A stretch of DNA of 64,000 bases from Paeniglutamicibacter terrestris (GCF_012271785.1 NZ_JAAWVT010000001.1:248001-312000); one strand, 5' to 3'; shown: positions 1-9,461, counted from the first letter of the stretch. A program made the numbers and translations. Notes: generated from the letters alone by a model not told the origin.

Positions 1-1001
1 TCAAGCTGGCCAAACAGTACTTCAAGTTGAAGGGAAAGCCCGGTAAACACAAGGTCATTTCCCGGGCGCTGGCCTATCACGGCACGCCGCAGGGCGCCCT
101 GGCGATCACCTCGCTGCCGGATATGAAAACTCCGTTCGAGCCATTGGTCCCCGGAACTTTCCGAGTACCAAACACCAACTTCTACCGCGCCCCGGAGCAG
201 TTTGCCGATAATGAGAAGGACTTCGGTCTCTGGGCCGCGGAGCGTATCCGTGAGGCCATCGAGTTTGAGGGTGCAGATTCCGTGGCGGCGGTCTTCTTAG
301 AACCGGTGCAAAACTCCGGCGGATGTTTCCCTCCTCCCCCGGGCTACTTCCAACGCGTGCGCGAGATCTGCGACGAGAACGACGTACTGCTGGTCTCCGA
401 CGAAGTCATTTGTGCCTTTGGGCGCATTGGCTCGATGTTCGCGTGTGATGACTTCGGCTATGTTCCCGACATCATCACCTGCGCCAAGGGCCTGACCAGT
501 GGATACTCACCGCTTGGAGCCATGATCGCCTCGGAAAAACTCTTCGAGCCCTTTAAGCACGGGGACACCACCTTCTATCACGGCTACACCTTCGGCGGGC
601 ATCCGGTCTCGACCGCTGTGGCCATGGCGAACCTGGACATCTTCGAGCGCGAGGGCCTGAACCAGCGGGTGAAGGACAACGCCCCCATCTTCAAATCGAC
701 CCTGGAGAAGCTCAAGGACCTGCCGATTGTCGGTGATGTCCGGGGTGCTGGCTACTTCTACGGCATCGAGTTGGTCAAGGACAGGAAGACCAAGGAGACG
801 TTCAACGACGAGGAGTCCGAGCGCCTGCTGCGCGGCTTCCTGTCCACCGCACTCTTCGATGCCGGGCTCTATTGCCGCGCCGATGACCGCGGGGACCCCG
901 TCATCCAGCTGGCTCCCCCGCTGACGGTGGGCCCACCGGAGTTCGACCAGATGGAATCGATCCTGCGTTCGGTGCTTACCGAGGCGGAAAACCACTTCTA
1001 G
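1..1001 (+). CDS. Class III (omega) aminotransferase, 5' end outside window
   Basis: PLP-dependent transaminase that moves an amino group from an amine or omega-amino acid to a keto acid. The reading frame is open from the window edge, so the N-terminal cofactor-binding part is missing and about 330 residues remain. Visible class III features are the SDEVICAFGR stretch (Asp that contacts the PLP pyridine nitrogen), CAKGLTSGYSPLGA with the Schiff-base lysine, and GYTFGGHPV. The fold resembles the putrescine/beta-alanine:pyruvate aminotransferase (SpuC/BauA-like) group. A 13-bp stem terminator follows closely, and a BauB-like cupin lies next door on the other strand, which fits amine or beta-alanine catabolism. 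The family is certain; the substrate is inferred. Confidence 0.85.
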   Translation, partial: KLAKQYFKLKGKPGKHKVISRALAYHGTPQGALAITSLPDMKTPFEPLVPGTFRVPNTNFYRAPEQFADNEKDFGLWAAERIREAIEFEGADSVAAVFLEPVQNSGGCFPPPPGYFQRVREICDENDVLLVSDEVICAFGRIGSMFACDDFGYVPDIITCAKGLTSGYSPLGAMIASEKLFEPFKHGDTTFYHGYTFGGHPVSTAVAMANLDIFEREGLNQRVKDNAPIFKSTLEKLKDLPIVGDVRGAGYFYGIELVKDRKTKETFNDEESERLLRGFLSTALFDAGLYCRADDRGDPVIQLAPPLTVGPPEFDQMESILRSVLTEAENHF

Positions 1002-1017
1002 GTAACGATGAGCCAGC

Positions 1018-1057
1018 AGTAGGGGCGGGACGCAATTGACATGCTCCCGCCCCTACT
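1018..1057 (+). terminator. Terminator hairpin after the aminotransferase
   Basis: Perfect 13-bp inverted repeat (arms AGTAGGGGCGGGA at 1018-1030 and its complement at 1045-1057) with a 14-nt loop, 16 nt after the stop codon. The U-tract is weak. Confidence 0.7.
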
Positions 1058-1107
1058 TCATGCTCGGAGTCCGCATCGTGCAGACCGCCGGCGCTGCTAA
1101 AAGTTGA

Positions 1108-1392
1108 CTACTTTAACTCGATCTCAACAAAGACGAATTCGGCTGCCCCATCGTTGAAGACGTTGTGTTCGCTGCCAGCGACCCGGGTATAGGAGACACC
1201 CGCCTGCAGGGAGTTCATCACCAGACCGTCCTTCGATTCCAGTCCGAGTTCCCCGGTGGTCATCGGGACCACCACATAATCGGTGGGATGGACGTGCCAG
1301 CCGGTTTCTGTTCCCGGTGCGAAACGCCATTCGGTGACTCGAACGCGTTCATTCTCGATCTGGACGGTGGCGATTGCGGCCGGACGTGTCAT
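1108..1392 (-). CDS. Small cupin protein, BauB-like
   Basis: Single-domain beta-barrel cupin of about 94 residues. It shows ENERVRVTEWRFAPGTETGWHVHPTDYVVVP, here quoted only by its key parts: the WRF-P-G-TGWH-H core carries the metal-binding histidines and DYVVVP follows. This pattern resembles the cupin called BauB that accompanies beta-alanine degradation genes in pseudomonads. I chose the ATG at 1392 because family members start close to the first beta strand. An in-frame ATG at 1431 (TATTCA box 7 nt upstream) would add 13 basic residues. The protein converges on the class III aminotransferase. The enzymatic role is unknown; it may be a metal-dependent small-molecule enzyme or sensor. Confidence 0.7.
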   Translation of the reverse strand: MTRPAAIATVQIENERVRVTEWRFAPGTETGWHVHPTDYVVVPMTTGELGLESKDGLVMNSLQAGVSYTRVAGSEHNVFNDGAAEFVFVEIELK

Positions 1393-1431
1393 GAATTTCG
1401 CTCGCTTTCTAGGATTCGGTTCCCGAGCCAT

Positions 1432-2081
1432 TGTCAGCTGAATACCGGTCAGCGCTTCAGCTGAGGAGGACCCGGTGCTATTGAATCTGAGTCAATCATA
1501 GAGTTTGTGGTCATCTTTGGACTCAACTAGGAATCGAATTAGAGATCTGCACAAGCAAAAAATCCGAACGAGGCCACGATGCTTGCCATCCTCCCCGACC
1601 TCAGTGGCCAAAGCCTTCCATATCGGGGGTCCCCGACCAATTCATGTTTTGCGACTAAGACTGTCGCCAAGGTGCGGGATCTGCAAATTGTCCCGTCGCC
1701 GAAGTCCTCACCGAGGTGGCCACGATCGACGATTCCCGGCTTCAAGGGGAACAGATCATCGCGACCGTCACCATCAATACCTCACTCACCACGCAAGATA
1801 ACGGCATCAGCGACGAGTCGGGGTGGACAGATCAACACGAACTCTTCCTAGACTCAAACGGAACTTCCTACACCGTTGTCTCTGACCGGCTTTTGTGGAA
1901 CAGCACCGGATAGGAATCTCTTCATCGCCAAGTGCCAGCAGCTGCTATCCAACAGCCTAGAAACACAACGAACCCTCACTCCCCTATCGGCAATCGGAAC
2001 CCGCGACTAGGCTGAGCGCAACACATCGGGGCTTGTCAGTCCGCAGGGCAGGCCCTTGGTATTCAACCAGGGAGAAGTGCC
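1432..2081. other. Intergenic stretch without an intact gene
   Basis: About 650 nt between the cupin and the acyl-CoA dehydrogenase. No ORF here has a credible start, apart from the protein-like tail annotated separately at 1689-1913. The composition is less GC-rich than the neighbours, as is common for decayed genes. Confidence 0.5.
1689..1913 (+). pseudogene. Possible C-terminal remnant of a secreted/DUF4352-like protein
   Basis: The frame ending at the TAG at 1911-1913 reads as a plausible beta-rich extracellular tail (AEVLTEVATIDD, then IIATVTINTSL, DQHELFLDSNG and TSYTVVSDRLLW). It has no start codon with a ribosome binding site, and the frame upstream becomes nonsensical. This looks like the end of a lipoprotein-type gene that lost its 5' part. 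It could also be a chance open frame. Confidence 0.3.
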
Positions 2082-4031
2082 ATGAGCATTGATGAAACTC
2101 ATATTGGCCAACGCGTTGATGAGAAGGTGGCGCGCCAGGTGGCGGAAGCGGCACGCGAACAACAGTGGGATCGGCCAAGTTTCGCCAAGGGCCTGTACAT
2201 GGGCACCTTTGATTGGGAGCTGATTCACCCGCACCCCACCCCCGACCCCGAGGCGGCAGCACGCGGGACAGCCTTCATGATTCGATTGCGCGCGGCCATC
2301 AAGGACTTTGACCCGGCCATCATCGAGCGTGAAGCCAGGATTCCTGACGAGTACATCAACGCCCTGCGCGAGGTCGGCGCCTTCGGCATGAAAATTCCGG
2401 TTCAATACGGCGGCCTTGGCTTGAATCTGGCCGACTATGGACGAGCCTTGATGCTCCTGGGGACCCTCAGCCCCAGCCTGGGAGCCCTGCTCTCAGCCCA
2501 CCAATCCATCGGCGTTCCGGAGCCAGTCAAGATGTTTGGCACCGATGCGCAGAAGCAGGCGTTCCTCCCCCGCTGCGCCAAGGGTGCCATCTCGGCCTTC
2601 CTGCTGACCGAAAATGACGTCGGCTCCGACCCCGCCCGGCTGGGCACCACCGCCACGCTTTCGGCAGACGGCAGCAGCTACACCATCAACGGCGCCAAGC
2701 TCTGGACGACTAACGGGGTGGTGGCCGAGCTGCTAGTAGTCATGGCGGCGGTGCCTGCCCACCTACAAGTGGACGGAACCACCGCCCGCGGCGGCATCAG
2801 CGCCTTCGTGGTGGAAGCAGACTCCGAAGGCATCCTCGTGGAAAATCGCAATGTCTTTATGGGCTTACGCGGCATAGAAAACGGCGTGACCCGCTTCCGT
2901 GATGTGGTGGTGCCGGCGGAGAACCGTCTGGGCAAGGAGGGAGCTGGCCTCAAAATTGCCTTGAGCACGCTGAACACCGGTCGACTTTCGATACCTGCGA
3001 TGTGTGCCGGTGCGGGAAAGTGGTCCCTCAAAATTGCCCGCGAATGGTCCAACGCCCGGATCCAATGGGGAAAGCCCGTGGGGAAACATGAGGCAGTGGG
3101 TCAGAAGATCGCTTACATTGCAGCGAGTACCTTCGCTCTTGAAGCGGTCTTCGAACTTTCCGCTTCTCTGGCCGACGCGGGCATGAAGGACGTGCGCATC
3201 GAGGCGGCACTGGCCAAACTTTTCTCCTCGGAAGTTTCCTACAAGATCGCCGACGAGCTGCTGCAGATCCGTGGCGGACGCGGTTATGAGACGGCCGCCT
3301 CGCAGCGGGCTCGCGGTGAACGTGCTGTCCCGGTGGAGCAACTCTTGCGAGATTTACGCATCAACCGCATCTTTGAGGGTTCGACCGAGATCATGCACCT
3401 GCTGATCGCCCGCGAGGCAGTGGATGCCCACCTGAGGGCGGCTGGCGCACTGGCAGAGAAGGACTCCGATATGGCGGCCAAGGCCAAGGCCGCGGTAGGT
3501 GCCTCCGGCTTCTACGCCAGATGGCTTCCCAAACTCGCCGTGGGCTCGGGACTACTGCCCAATTCCTATGCACAGCACGGTCGACTGGCCAAGCACCTGC
3601 GTTTTATTGAGCGAGCCTCGCGCCGGCTGGCCCGCCATACCTTCGCCGGAATGGCCACCTGGCAGGCCTCCATGGAAAACCACCAGATGTTCCTAGGCCG
3701 GGTGGTCGATCTGGGTGCCGAACTCTTTGCCATGGCCGCCTGCATCTCCCGCGTGGAACTCATGCGCACGAGCGACCCGGCCAACGCGACCTCGGCCGAG
3801 CTGCTGGCCCTGGCGTTCTGCGAACAGTCCGAGCACCGCTGCGAAACCCTATTCCGGGACCTATGGGCGAACAGCGACACAACCGATCGGAAGTTGTCCA
3901 AGAAGGTTCTCGCCGGGGACTTCACCTGGCTAGAAGCTGGCGTCTTGGATACCTCGGAAGGCACCGGCGAATGGATCGCGCAGTGGTCCACCGAGCGAAT
4001 GCCGGACATGCGGCGTCCCTACGGCCACTAG
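2082..4031 (+). CDS. Acyl-CoA dehydrogenase family protein
   Basis: FAD-dependent alpha,beta-dehydrogenation of acyl-CoA thioesters, the first step of beta-oxidation. At 649 residues it is much longer than the 380-residue canonical enzyme: about 90 extra N-terminal residues and a helical C-terminal extension of about 180, like the very-long-chain (ACADVL-type) group. Visible are LTENDVGSDPARLGTTA (FAD and substrate loop), GAKLWTTNGVVAELLVV, RGIENGVTRF, QIRGGRGYE and FEGSTEIMHLLIAREAV near the end of the core. The start is an ATG preceded by AGGGAGAAG. The gene stands alone, convergent with the PucR regulator, with a hairpin between them. The chain-length preference cannot be read from sequence. 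Confidence 0.88.
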   Translation: MSIDETHIGQRVDEKVARQVAEAAREQQWDRPSFAKGLYMGTFDWELIHPHPTPDPEAAARGTAFMIRLRAAIKDFDPAIIEREARIPDEYINALREVGAFGMKIPVQYGGLGLNLADYGRALMLLGTLSPSLGALLSAHQSIGVPEPVKMFGTDAQKQAFLPRCAKGAISAFLLTENDVGSDPARLGTTATLSADGSSYTINGAKLWTTNGVVAELLVVMAAVPAHLQVDGTTARGGISAFVVEADSEGILVENRNVFMGLRGIENGVTRFRDVVVPAENRLGKEGAGLKIALSTLNTGRLSIPAMCAGAGKWSLKIAREWSNARIQWGKPVGKHEAVGQKIAYIAASTFALEAVFELSASLADAGMKDVRIEAALAKLFSSEVSYKIADELLQIRGGRGYETAASQRARGERAVPVEQLLRDLRINRIFEGSTEIMHLLIAREAVDAHLRAAGALAEKDSDMAAKAKAAVGASGFYARWLPKLAVGSGLLPNSYAQHGRLAKHLRFIERASRRLARHTFAGMATWQASMENHQMFLGRVVDLGAELFAMAACISRVELMRTSDPANATSAELLALAFCEQSEHRCETLFRDLWANSDTTDRKLSKKVLAGDFTWLEAGVLDTSEGTGEWIAQWSTERMPDMRRPYGH

Positions 4032-4033
4032 CC

Positions 4034-4065
4034 GCCGGGGCAGCACTACCAGGCTAGGCCCCGGC
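4034..4065. terminator. Bidirectional hairpin between convergent genes
   Basis: Arms GCCGGGGC (4034-4041) and GCCCCGGC (4058-4065) lie directly after the acyl-CoA dehydrogenase stop and overlap the last codons of the convergent PucR gene. There is no long U-tract. Confidence 0.45.
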
Positions 4066-5703
4066 CAAGGAGCGCCACAGCAACGCAACATGCAGGGAGG
4101 TCCGCGACTCGGCATCATCGAGGGAAACCCCGAGCTTGTCTTGGAGTTTCCCTAGGCGTGCATAAAGTGCGGGCCGACTGAGGAAGCCGGTGCGGGCCAA
4201 CGCCGACTTGTTGCCGCCATGCTTCAGGTAGAGGCCGAGCAATTCGAGGGCGGGTTCGTCGAGCGGGTCCAGGATGCCGGCCAGCTCGGCCTCGGCAAAG
4301 GACTTCAGACGCGAATCCTCGTGCATCAGCGCCAGCAGTCCGCGCAGTCGCACGTCGGCAAAGCGGTAGAAGGGCCGGGCCCGGGTGTCGAAGGTTGCCA
4401 CGGTCTCGGCCACCTGGGCCGCCTCGGCCAGCGAGTGAGCAGCTTCGGAAAGGTTCTTGTGCCCGCGCCCCACACCGACCGACCAGTCCACGACGTCCTG
4501 CTCCCGTGCCAGCTGTCGGCAGATCCGCTCCAGCAGCGGCTCCTCCAGTTGTTTGGCGCCCACGCCCAACAGCATGCCGATCTGGCCGCTTTGCAGACTC
4601 GCGGCCAGAGCGGTGGTCCTGGCCGAATTCATCACGACGTTCAGTGCGTCCAAGAGAGCGCGCTCGCGCAGCTGCACGCCCGTGGGCGTTTGATCAGGCC
4701 GTTCATCCAGCCGGAACACCACCGGGACGTAGTGCGCAGACTCAGCCAGGCCCAGGGCGCCGGCGCGGATCAACACCTCACTCTCCCCGAGGGCGTGCTG
4801 CTGGCGAAGTTCGTGCAGCAGTCCCGCCCTGGCCTGGTGCAGCAGTTCTTTTTGATCGCGTCCGGCCAGTCGGGCGATGGACAGCGTCTGCCCGGCGCGT
4901 TCAAGCACCATGGCCGCATCCGGGTCAGTCTCCAGTGCGCCGGGAACCACGAGTCGGCCCCAGCGTTGTCCTTGGATGCCGACCGGGGTCTGGAGCCAGC
5001 TTTCCTCCCCGGCCCCGCGGCCCGTGCTATCTAGGTACCCCACCCGGCGCGAGCGTTCGGGCCAGTGGAAAAGCAACGCAGCATCGGGAGCCGGACCCGA
5101 CGCAAAACTCAGAACTAGGTGAGCCACATCCTCGAGGACCACCGGCGCCCCGATAAGTTCGGCGGCCCGTGCCACAATCCCGTCCTCGGTCTCGTTCTGC
5201 AAGCTGAGCGAGGTGAAGACCTCGTGGATCATCCGCGAGCGTTCCAGCGCGGCAAATTGGTCGGCGACCAACATCCGGTGCACCACCTCGGTGATCTCAA
5301 CAAAGCGCACGCGTCGCTTCAACAAGATGACGGGAAAGTCGCTTTGCCGTGCCAGCTGCCGCAACGCGGCAACCGAAGCGTCACTCTCGTTGGCCACCCC
5401 AGTTACCAATTCGACGATGAGCCCGGCCGCACCCGCGGACCGCACCTGGGCCAGGAATCCAGCGACCCCGGCCCCGGCCTCGCCGAAGGCCATTCCCGTG
5501 GTCAAGACCAGCTCCCCGCCGGAGAGCAGTTCGGCAAGATCAGGGGTTTCGGCCACGTGCACCCAGCGCACGGAGTTGTCCAACAGCTCCGCACCCGCCA
5601 GCACCTCGGGTTCCCCCGCGGCAACGGCGGGCAGGTCAAGGATCCGATTTATGCTCACGGTCCCGGCAATCGCGGGCTTCTGCTGGCTGATGGCGAAAGT
5701 CAT
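4054..5703 (-). CDS. PucR family transcriptional regulator
   Basis: 549-residue regulator with the two hallmark parts of the PucR family. An N-terminal purine-catabolism-type sensor domain (about residues 15-135, with SGGELVLTTGMAFG and DFPVILLKRRVRFVEI) is followed by a C-terminal helix-turn-helix (LYLKHGGNKSALARTGFLSRPALYARLGKL), preceded by a GGDEF-like CdaR domain. I chose the ATG at 5703 because a TACACT -10 box ends exactly 6 nt upstream, which suggests a leaderless mRNA; the TTG at 5709 lies between them. It is divergent from mmsA and an aminotransferase with about 117 bp between the start codons, so it most likely controls that operon. PucR members respond to amino-acid or purine catabolites; the ligand here is unknown. 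Confidence 0.88.
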   Translation of the reverse strand: MTFAISQQKPAIAGTVSINRILDLPAVAAGEPEVLAGAELLDNSVRWVHVAETPDLAELLSGGELVLTTGMAFGEAGAGVAGFLAQVRSAGAAGLIVELVTGVANESDASVAALRQLARQSDFPVILLKRRVRFVEITEVVHRMLVADQFAALERSRMIHEVFTSLSLQNETEDGIVARAAELIGAPVVLEDVAHLVLSFASGPAPDAALLFHWPERSRRVGYLDSTGRGAGEESWLQTPVGIQGQRWGRLVVPGALETDPDAAMVLERAGQTLSIARLAGRDQKELLHQARAGLLHELRQQHALGESEVLIRAGALGLAESAHYVPVVFRLDERPDQTPTGVQLRERALLDALNVVMNSARTTALAASLQSGQIGMLLGVGAKQLEEPLLERICRQLAREQDVVDWSVGVGRGHKNLSEAAHSLAEAAQVAETVATFDTRARPFYRFADVRLRGLLALMHEDSRLKSFAEAELAGILDPLDEPALELLGLYLKHGGNKSALARTGFLSRPALYARLGKLQDKLGVSLDDAESRTSLHVALLWRSLAGA

Positions 5704-5709
5704 GGACAA

Positions 5710-5715
5710 AGTGTA
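5710..5715 (-). promoter_or_regulatory. -10 box of the PucR gene (leaderless arrangement)
   Basis: TACACT on the minus strand, 6 nt before the ATG at 5703. No ribosome binding site is seen. Confidence 0.5.
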
Positions 5716-5820
5716 TTGCTTGGACCCTAAGGCGTTACAGGTTGGCGGTGTTGCGGGGCTCTTTCGGGCGACACAATTGACTCAATACCGATTCCCCTCG
5801 CTTTGAAAGGCTCACACGAC

Positions 5821-7314
5821 ATGCAGACCCTCTCCCACTGGATCAACGGAACCACCCTGGACGTCCCCGTCGATTCACGTTTTGCCGACGTAATGAATCC
5901 AGCCACCGGCAAGGTCTCTTCACGTGTTGCCCTGGCTTCCGCGGCCACCACCGGGGAAGCCATCGCCGCGGCCCACGCCGCGTTCCCCGCCTGGCGCGAC
6001 ACCTCGCTGACTCGTCGCTCGCAGATCCTGTTCAACTACCGCGAGCTGCTGAACAAGCGCAAGGGTGAACTCGCTGCTATTATCACCGCCGAGCACGGCA
6101 AGGTGCTTGACGACGCCATGGGCGAGATTGCCCGTGGACTGGAAGTTGTTGAGTACGCCTGCGGCATTCCGCATCTGATCAAGGGCGGCTACACGGAGAA
6201 TGCCTCCACCAAGATTGATGTGCACTCGATCCGTCAGCCCCTGGGAGTTGCCGCAATTATCTCCCCCTTCAACTTCCCGGCCATGGTCCCGATGTGGTTC
6301 TTCCCCATCGCCATCGCCGCCGGGAACAGCGTCATCCTCAAGCCCAGCGAAAAGGACCCGACGGCAGCCCAGTGGATGGCCGAGCTCTGGAAGGAAGCAG
6401 GGCTTCCCGACGGCGTATTCAATGTGGTTCACGGGGACAAGGAATCCGTTGACACCCTGCTGACCGATCAGCGCATTGCCTCGGTCTCGTTCGTGGGTTC
6501 CACCCCGATCGCCCAGTACGTCTACGCCACCGGCACAGCGCACGGTAAGCGGGTCCAGGCCCTGGGCGGGGCGAAGAACCACATGCTGGTATTGCCCGAC
6601 GCGGACCTGGATCTGGCCGCCGATGCAGCCGTGAACGCCGGGTTCGGTGCCGCCGGCGAGCGCTGCATGGCCATCTCCGCAATCGTGGCTATCGATTCGA
6701 TCGCCGATGAACTGGTGGCCAAGATCGCCGAGCGTGCAGCCACGTTGCGTGTGGGTGATGGGATGCGCGGTTGCGATATGGGCCCGCTGGTGACCGCGGC
6801 ACACCGGGACAAGGTCGCCGGCTACATTGACGCTGGCGAGGAATCAGGTGCCACCATGGTCCTAGATGGGCGGACGGTGGATCCAGATGCCGAGGGTGAT
6901 GGATTCTTCCTGAACCCGACGCTCTTTGATCACGTCACAACGGACATGTCGATATACACCGACGAGATCTTCGGCCCGGTCCTCTCGGTGGTGCGTGTGG
7001 ATTCCTTTGATGAAGGCATCAACACCATCAATGCCAACCCGTACGGCAACGGCACTGCCATCTTCACCAACGATGGTGGGGCTGCCCGCCGCTTCGAGAA
7101 CGAGATCCAGGTCGGCATGGTTGGCATCAACGTGCCCATCCCCGTACCAATGGCCTACTATTCCTTTGGCGGCTGGAAGAACTCGCTCTTTGGTGACGCC
7201 CACGCCTATGGCTCCGAGGGTGTGAACTTCTTCACCCGCGGTAAGGTCGTCACCTCCCGCTGGCTGGATCCCAGCCACGGCGGGCTGAACCTCGGCTTCC
7301 CGCAGAACGTCTAA
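5821..7314 (+). CDS. mmsA: CoA-acylating methylmalonate/malonate-semialdehyde dehydrogenase
   Basis: Oxidises malonate semialdehyde or methylmalonate semialdehyde to acetyl-CoA or propionyl-CoA with NAD and CoA. It has 497 residues, the usual MmsA length. Seen are PFNFPAMVPMW (oxyanion Asn151), LKPSEKDPTAAQW, LGGAKNHMLVLPDAD and the nucleophile Cys282 in GAAGERCMAIS. The LGGAKNH motif, in place of the ELGGK of ordinary aldehyde dehydrogenases, is typical of the CoA-acylating type, which lacks the general-base glutamate. The ATG at 5821 is preferred because GAAAGG lies 10 nt upstream; the TTG at 5803 overlaps that site. It is followed 25 nt later by an aminotransferase, so together they would turn beta-alanine into acetyl-CoA. 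Confidence 0.93.
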   Translation: MQTLSHWINGTTLDVPVDSRFADVMNPATGKVSSRVALASAATTGEAIAAAHAAFPAWRDTSLTRRSQILFNYRELLNKRKGELAAIITAEHGKVLDDAMGEIARGLEVVEYACGIPHLIKGGYTENASTKIDVHSIRQPLGVAAIISPFNFPAMVPMWFFPIAIAAGNSVILKPSEKDPTAAQWMAELWKEAGLPDGVFNVVHGDKESVDTLLTDQRIASVSFVGSTPIAQYVYATGTAHGKRVQALGGAKNHMLVLPDADLDLAADAAVNAGFGAAGERCMAISAIVAIDSIADELVAKIAERAATLRVGDGMRGCDMGPLVTAAHRDKVAGYIDAGEESGATMVLDGRTVDPDAEGDGFFLNPTLFDHVTTDMSIYTDEIFGPVLSVVRVDSFDEGINTINANPYGNGTAIFTNDGGAARRFENEIQVGMVGINVPIPVPMAYYSFGGWKNSLFGDAHAYGSEGVNFFTRGKVVTSRWLDPSHGGLNLGFPQNV

Positions 7315-7339
7315 AACCACCCTTGTGGAAGGATCCATC

Positions 7340-8713
7340 ATGAGCACAGTTGCAGCCACCGATTCCATCACCTCGGAACAGATCGCCGTCGGGAAACGCG
7401 CCCACGAGTTGGACCGCGAGCACGTCTTTCATTCTTGGCAGGCCCAGGGACCGTTTGACCCCATGACCATCCTGAAGGCCGAGGGTTCTTGGGTCTGGGA
7501 CGGGGAGGGGAACAAACTCCTTGATCTCTCCTCCCAGCTGGTGAACACCAATATTGGCCATCAACATCCTAAGGTCGTTGCCGCCATTCAGGAGCAGGCG
7601 GGTAAGTTGTGCACCATTGCTCCGCAGCACGTGAACGATGCCCGTTCGGAGGCAGCCCGGCTGATCGCCGAGCTGACACCCGGGGACTTGAATCATGTGT
7701 TCTTCACCAATGGTGGTGCGGATGCGGTGGAGCATGCCATTCGCATGGCCCGTCTACACACCGGTAAGCACAAGGTGCTGGCGGCCTACCGTAGTTATCA
7801 CGGAGGCACCCAATTGGCTATCAACGCGACCGGGGATCCCCGCCGTTTCTCCAATGACCGGGGAGATTCCGGGGTCGTGCACTTCATGCCTCCTTATCCC
7901 TACCGTTCATACTTTGCTGCCACCACGGAGGCCGAGGAAACTGAGCGCGCGCTGCGCCATCTCGAGGATCTGATTACTCTCGAGGGAGCGGCAAATATTG
8001 GGGCACTGATCTTAGAATCTATCCCCGGTACCGCCGGCATTTACGTCCCGCCGGCCGGCTACATGGAAGGCGTGCGGACACTGACCCGCAAGTACGGCAT
8101 CATCTTCATCGCCGATGAGGTCATGGCCGGCTTTGGCCGCTCCGGCAAGTGGTTCGCCATCAACCACTGGGATATCACCCCGGATTTGATCACCTTCGCC
8201 AAGGGAGTGAACTCCGGCTACGTGCCGCTGGGTGGTGTGGCAATTTCCGACGCGATCTTCGAAACGTTCCGGGAACGTCCCTACCCCGGTGGGCTGACCT
8301 ACTCGGGGCACCCGCTGGCCTGCGCCGCGGCCGTAGCCACCATCAATGCCATGAAGGACGAATCCATGGTGGAAAATGCTGCGCGCCTCGGTGAACAGAT
8401 AATCGGCCCGGTCCTAGCCGAGCTGAAGGCCAAGCACCCGTCCGTGGGGGACGTGCGCGGCACCGGCTGTTTCTGGGCGGTGGAACTAGTCACCAATCGT
8501 GAGACCCGCGAGCCCATGGCACCCTACGGAGGCTCATCGCCGGCCATGGCTGCCGTGACCGCTGCGCTAAAGAAGGCTGGCATGTTGCCGTTTGTGAATT
8601 TCAACCGCATCCATGTGGTTCCGCCGCTGAACATCAGCGATGCGGATCTGCGTACCGGTCTTGCGATGCTGGATGAGGCACTGGATGTTGCCGACTCCTT
8701 TGTGACCGACTAA
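7340..8713 (+). CDS. Class III aminotransferase (beta-alanine/omega-amino acid type)
   Basis: 457-residue PLP enzyme of the omega-aminotransferase group. Visible are FTNGGADAVEHAIRMAR (phosphate loop), RSYHGGTQLA, IADEVMAGFGR with the PLP-contacting Asp259, FAKGVNSGYVPLGG with the Schiff-base Lys288, and YSGHPLACAAA. The ATG at 7340 has GGAAGGA 6 nt upstream; the GTG at 7325 overlaps that site. It forms an operon with mmsA, whose substrate is a semialdehyde, so this enzyme probably makes malonate semialdehyde from beta-alanine using pyruvate or 2-oxoglutarate. Taurine or GABA remain possible donors. A 20-bp stem terminator ends the operon. Confidence 0.88.
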   Translation: MSTVAATDSITSEQIAVGKRAHELDREHVFHSWQAQGPFDPMTILKAEGSWVWDGEGNKLLDLSSQLVNTNIGHQHPKVVAAIQEQAGKLCTIAPQHVNDARSEAARLIAELTPGDLNHVFFTNGGADAVEHAIRMARLHTGKHKVLAAYRSYHGGTQLAINATGDPRRFSNDRGDSGVVHFMPPYPYRSYFAATTEAEETERALRHLEDLITLEGAANIGALILESIPGTAGIYVPPAGYMEGVRTLTRKYGIIFIADEVMAGFGRSGKWFAINHWDITPDLITFAKGVNSGYVPLGGVAISDAIFETFRERPYPGGLTYSGHPLACAAAVATINAMKDESMVENAARLGEQIIGPVLAELKAKHPSVGDVRGTGCFWAVELVTNRETREPMAPYGGSSPAMAAVTAALKKAGMLPFVNFNRIHVVPPLNISDADLRTGLAMLDEALDVADSFVTD

Positions 8714-8731
8714 CCGCTCACCACAACCGAT

Positions 8732-8772
8732 AGTGGCCGCATCCGGAAGTTGAACTTCCGGATGCGGCCACT
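8732..8772. terminator. Strong bidirectional hairpin
   Basis: Perfect 20-bp inverted repeat with a 1-nt centre (arms 8732-8751 and 8753-8772, left arm beginning AGTGGCCGCATCC). It lies between the convergent aminotransferase and lipoprotein genes. Confidence 0.75.
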
Positions 8773-8787
8773 CGTTTGAGGGCCACG

Positions 8788-9300
8788 CTATCCCTTGGCT
8801 TCCTTCTGGGTCACCAGTACCTGCCATTTCACCCGGGGATCGGCTTTAACTTCCACCTCGAACTTCCCCTCCTCGTGATTCACGAAGCTACTCATGCTCA
8901 CGTGTCCCGCGTCGCTGTCGCCGCACTCGCCCTCAACCCGTGCTCCATCACTCGTGCTGACGGAGATCGGTCCGGTTCCCGTACAAGTCCACATCACGAA
9001 GGTTTCACCCTTCGGCATCGATTCCGTAGCGGCACCTGCGTCGCCGGAACCCATAGTCTCGAGAACCGCTTTTTGCCCGGCTAATGGTTTGAGGACGACA
9101 GCACCGGTCGTGACATCGACGAACTGCGTAGATTCCCATTCGGGGGTTGCCTCGATTGTGGGCGCTGGTGGTGCCGTGGCGGGCGCCGATGCTGTTGGCT
9201 CCGGCGCTTCGTCGGTCAACGTGGTGCAGCCGGCTAGCAGAGTCCCAAGACAAAGCACCAGTATGGGTGCCAACGCCTCTTTTGTCCCGAATTTTTTCAT
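8788..9300 (-). CDS. Hypothetical lipoprotein
   Basis: 170-residue secreted lipoprotein of unknown function. The N-terminus has KK, a hydrophobic stretch and the lipobox LLAGC (Cys about residue 25), then a Thr/Pro/Ala-rich linker (EAPEPTASAPATAPPAPT) and a beta-rich domain with the cysteine pair VMWTCTG and VEGECGD, probably a disulfide. The ATG at 9300 is preceded by GGAG; the longer frame upstream adds unlikely arginine-rich sequence. It is divergent from a two-helix membrane protein at 9474 and near a second lipoprotein at 10078. I do not recognise the family; an envelope or ligand-binding role is inference. Confidence 0.7.
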   Translation of the reverse strand: MKKFGTKEALAPILVLCLGTLLAGCTTLTDEAPEPTASAPATAPPAPTIEATPEWESTQFVDVTTGAVVLKPLAGQKAVLETMGSGDAGAATESMPKGETFVMWTCTGTGPISVSTSDGARVEGECGDSDAGHVSMSSFVNHEEGKFEVEVKADPRVKWQVLVTQKEAKG

Positions 9301-9461
9301 GTGGAGATTCTCCGCCCTCGTGGTAAACAGATGAGGTCGCAAAGGGTTTTCGCCTCTCGCCTTCACGATTCTTTTAACGAGCCTAAGGCACAGCAAGACA
9401 CAATTCATCGAACGGCCAGAAATACGTCTTAAGGTCGATGCCACGAAAACCATACGGTTGT

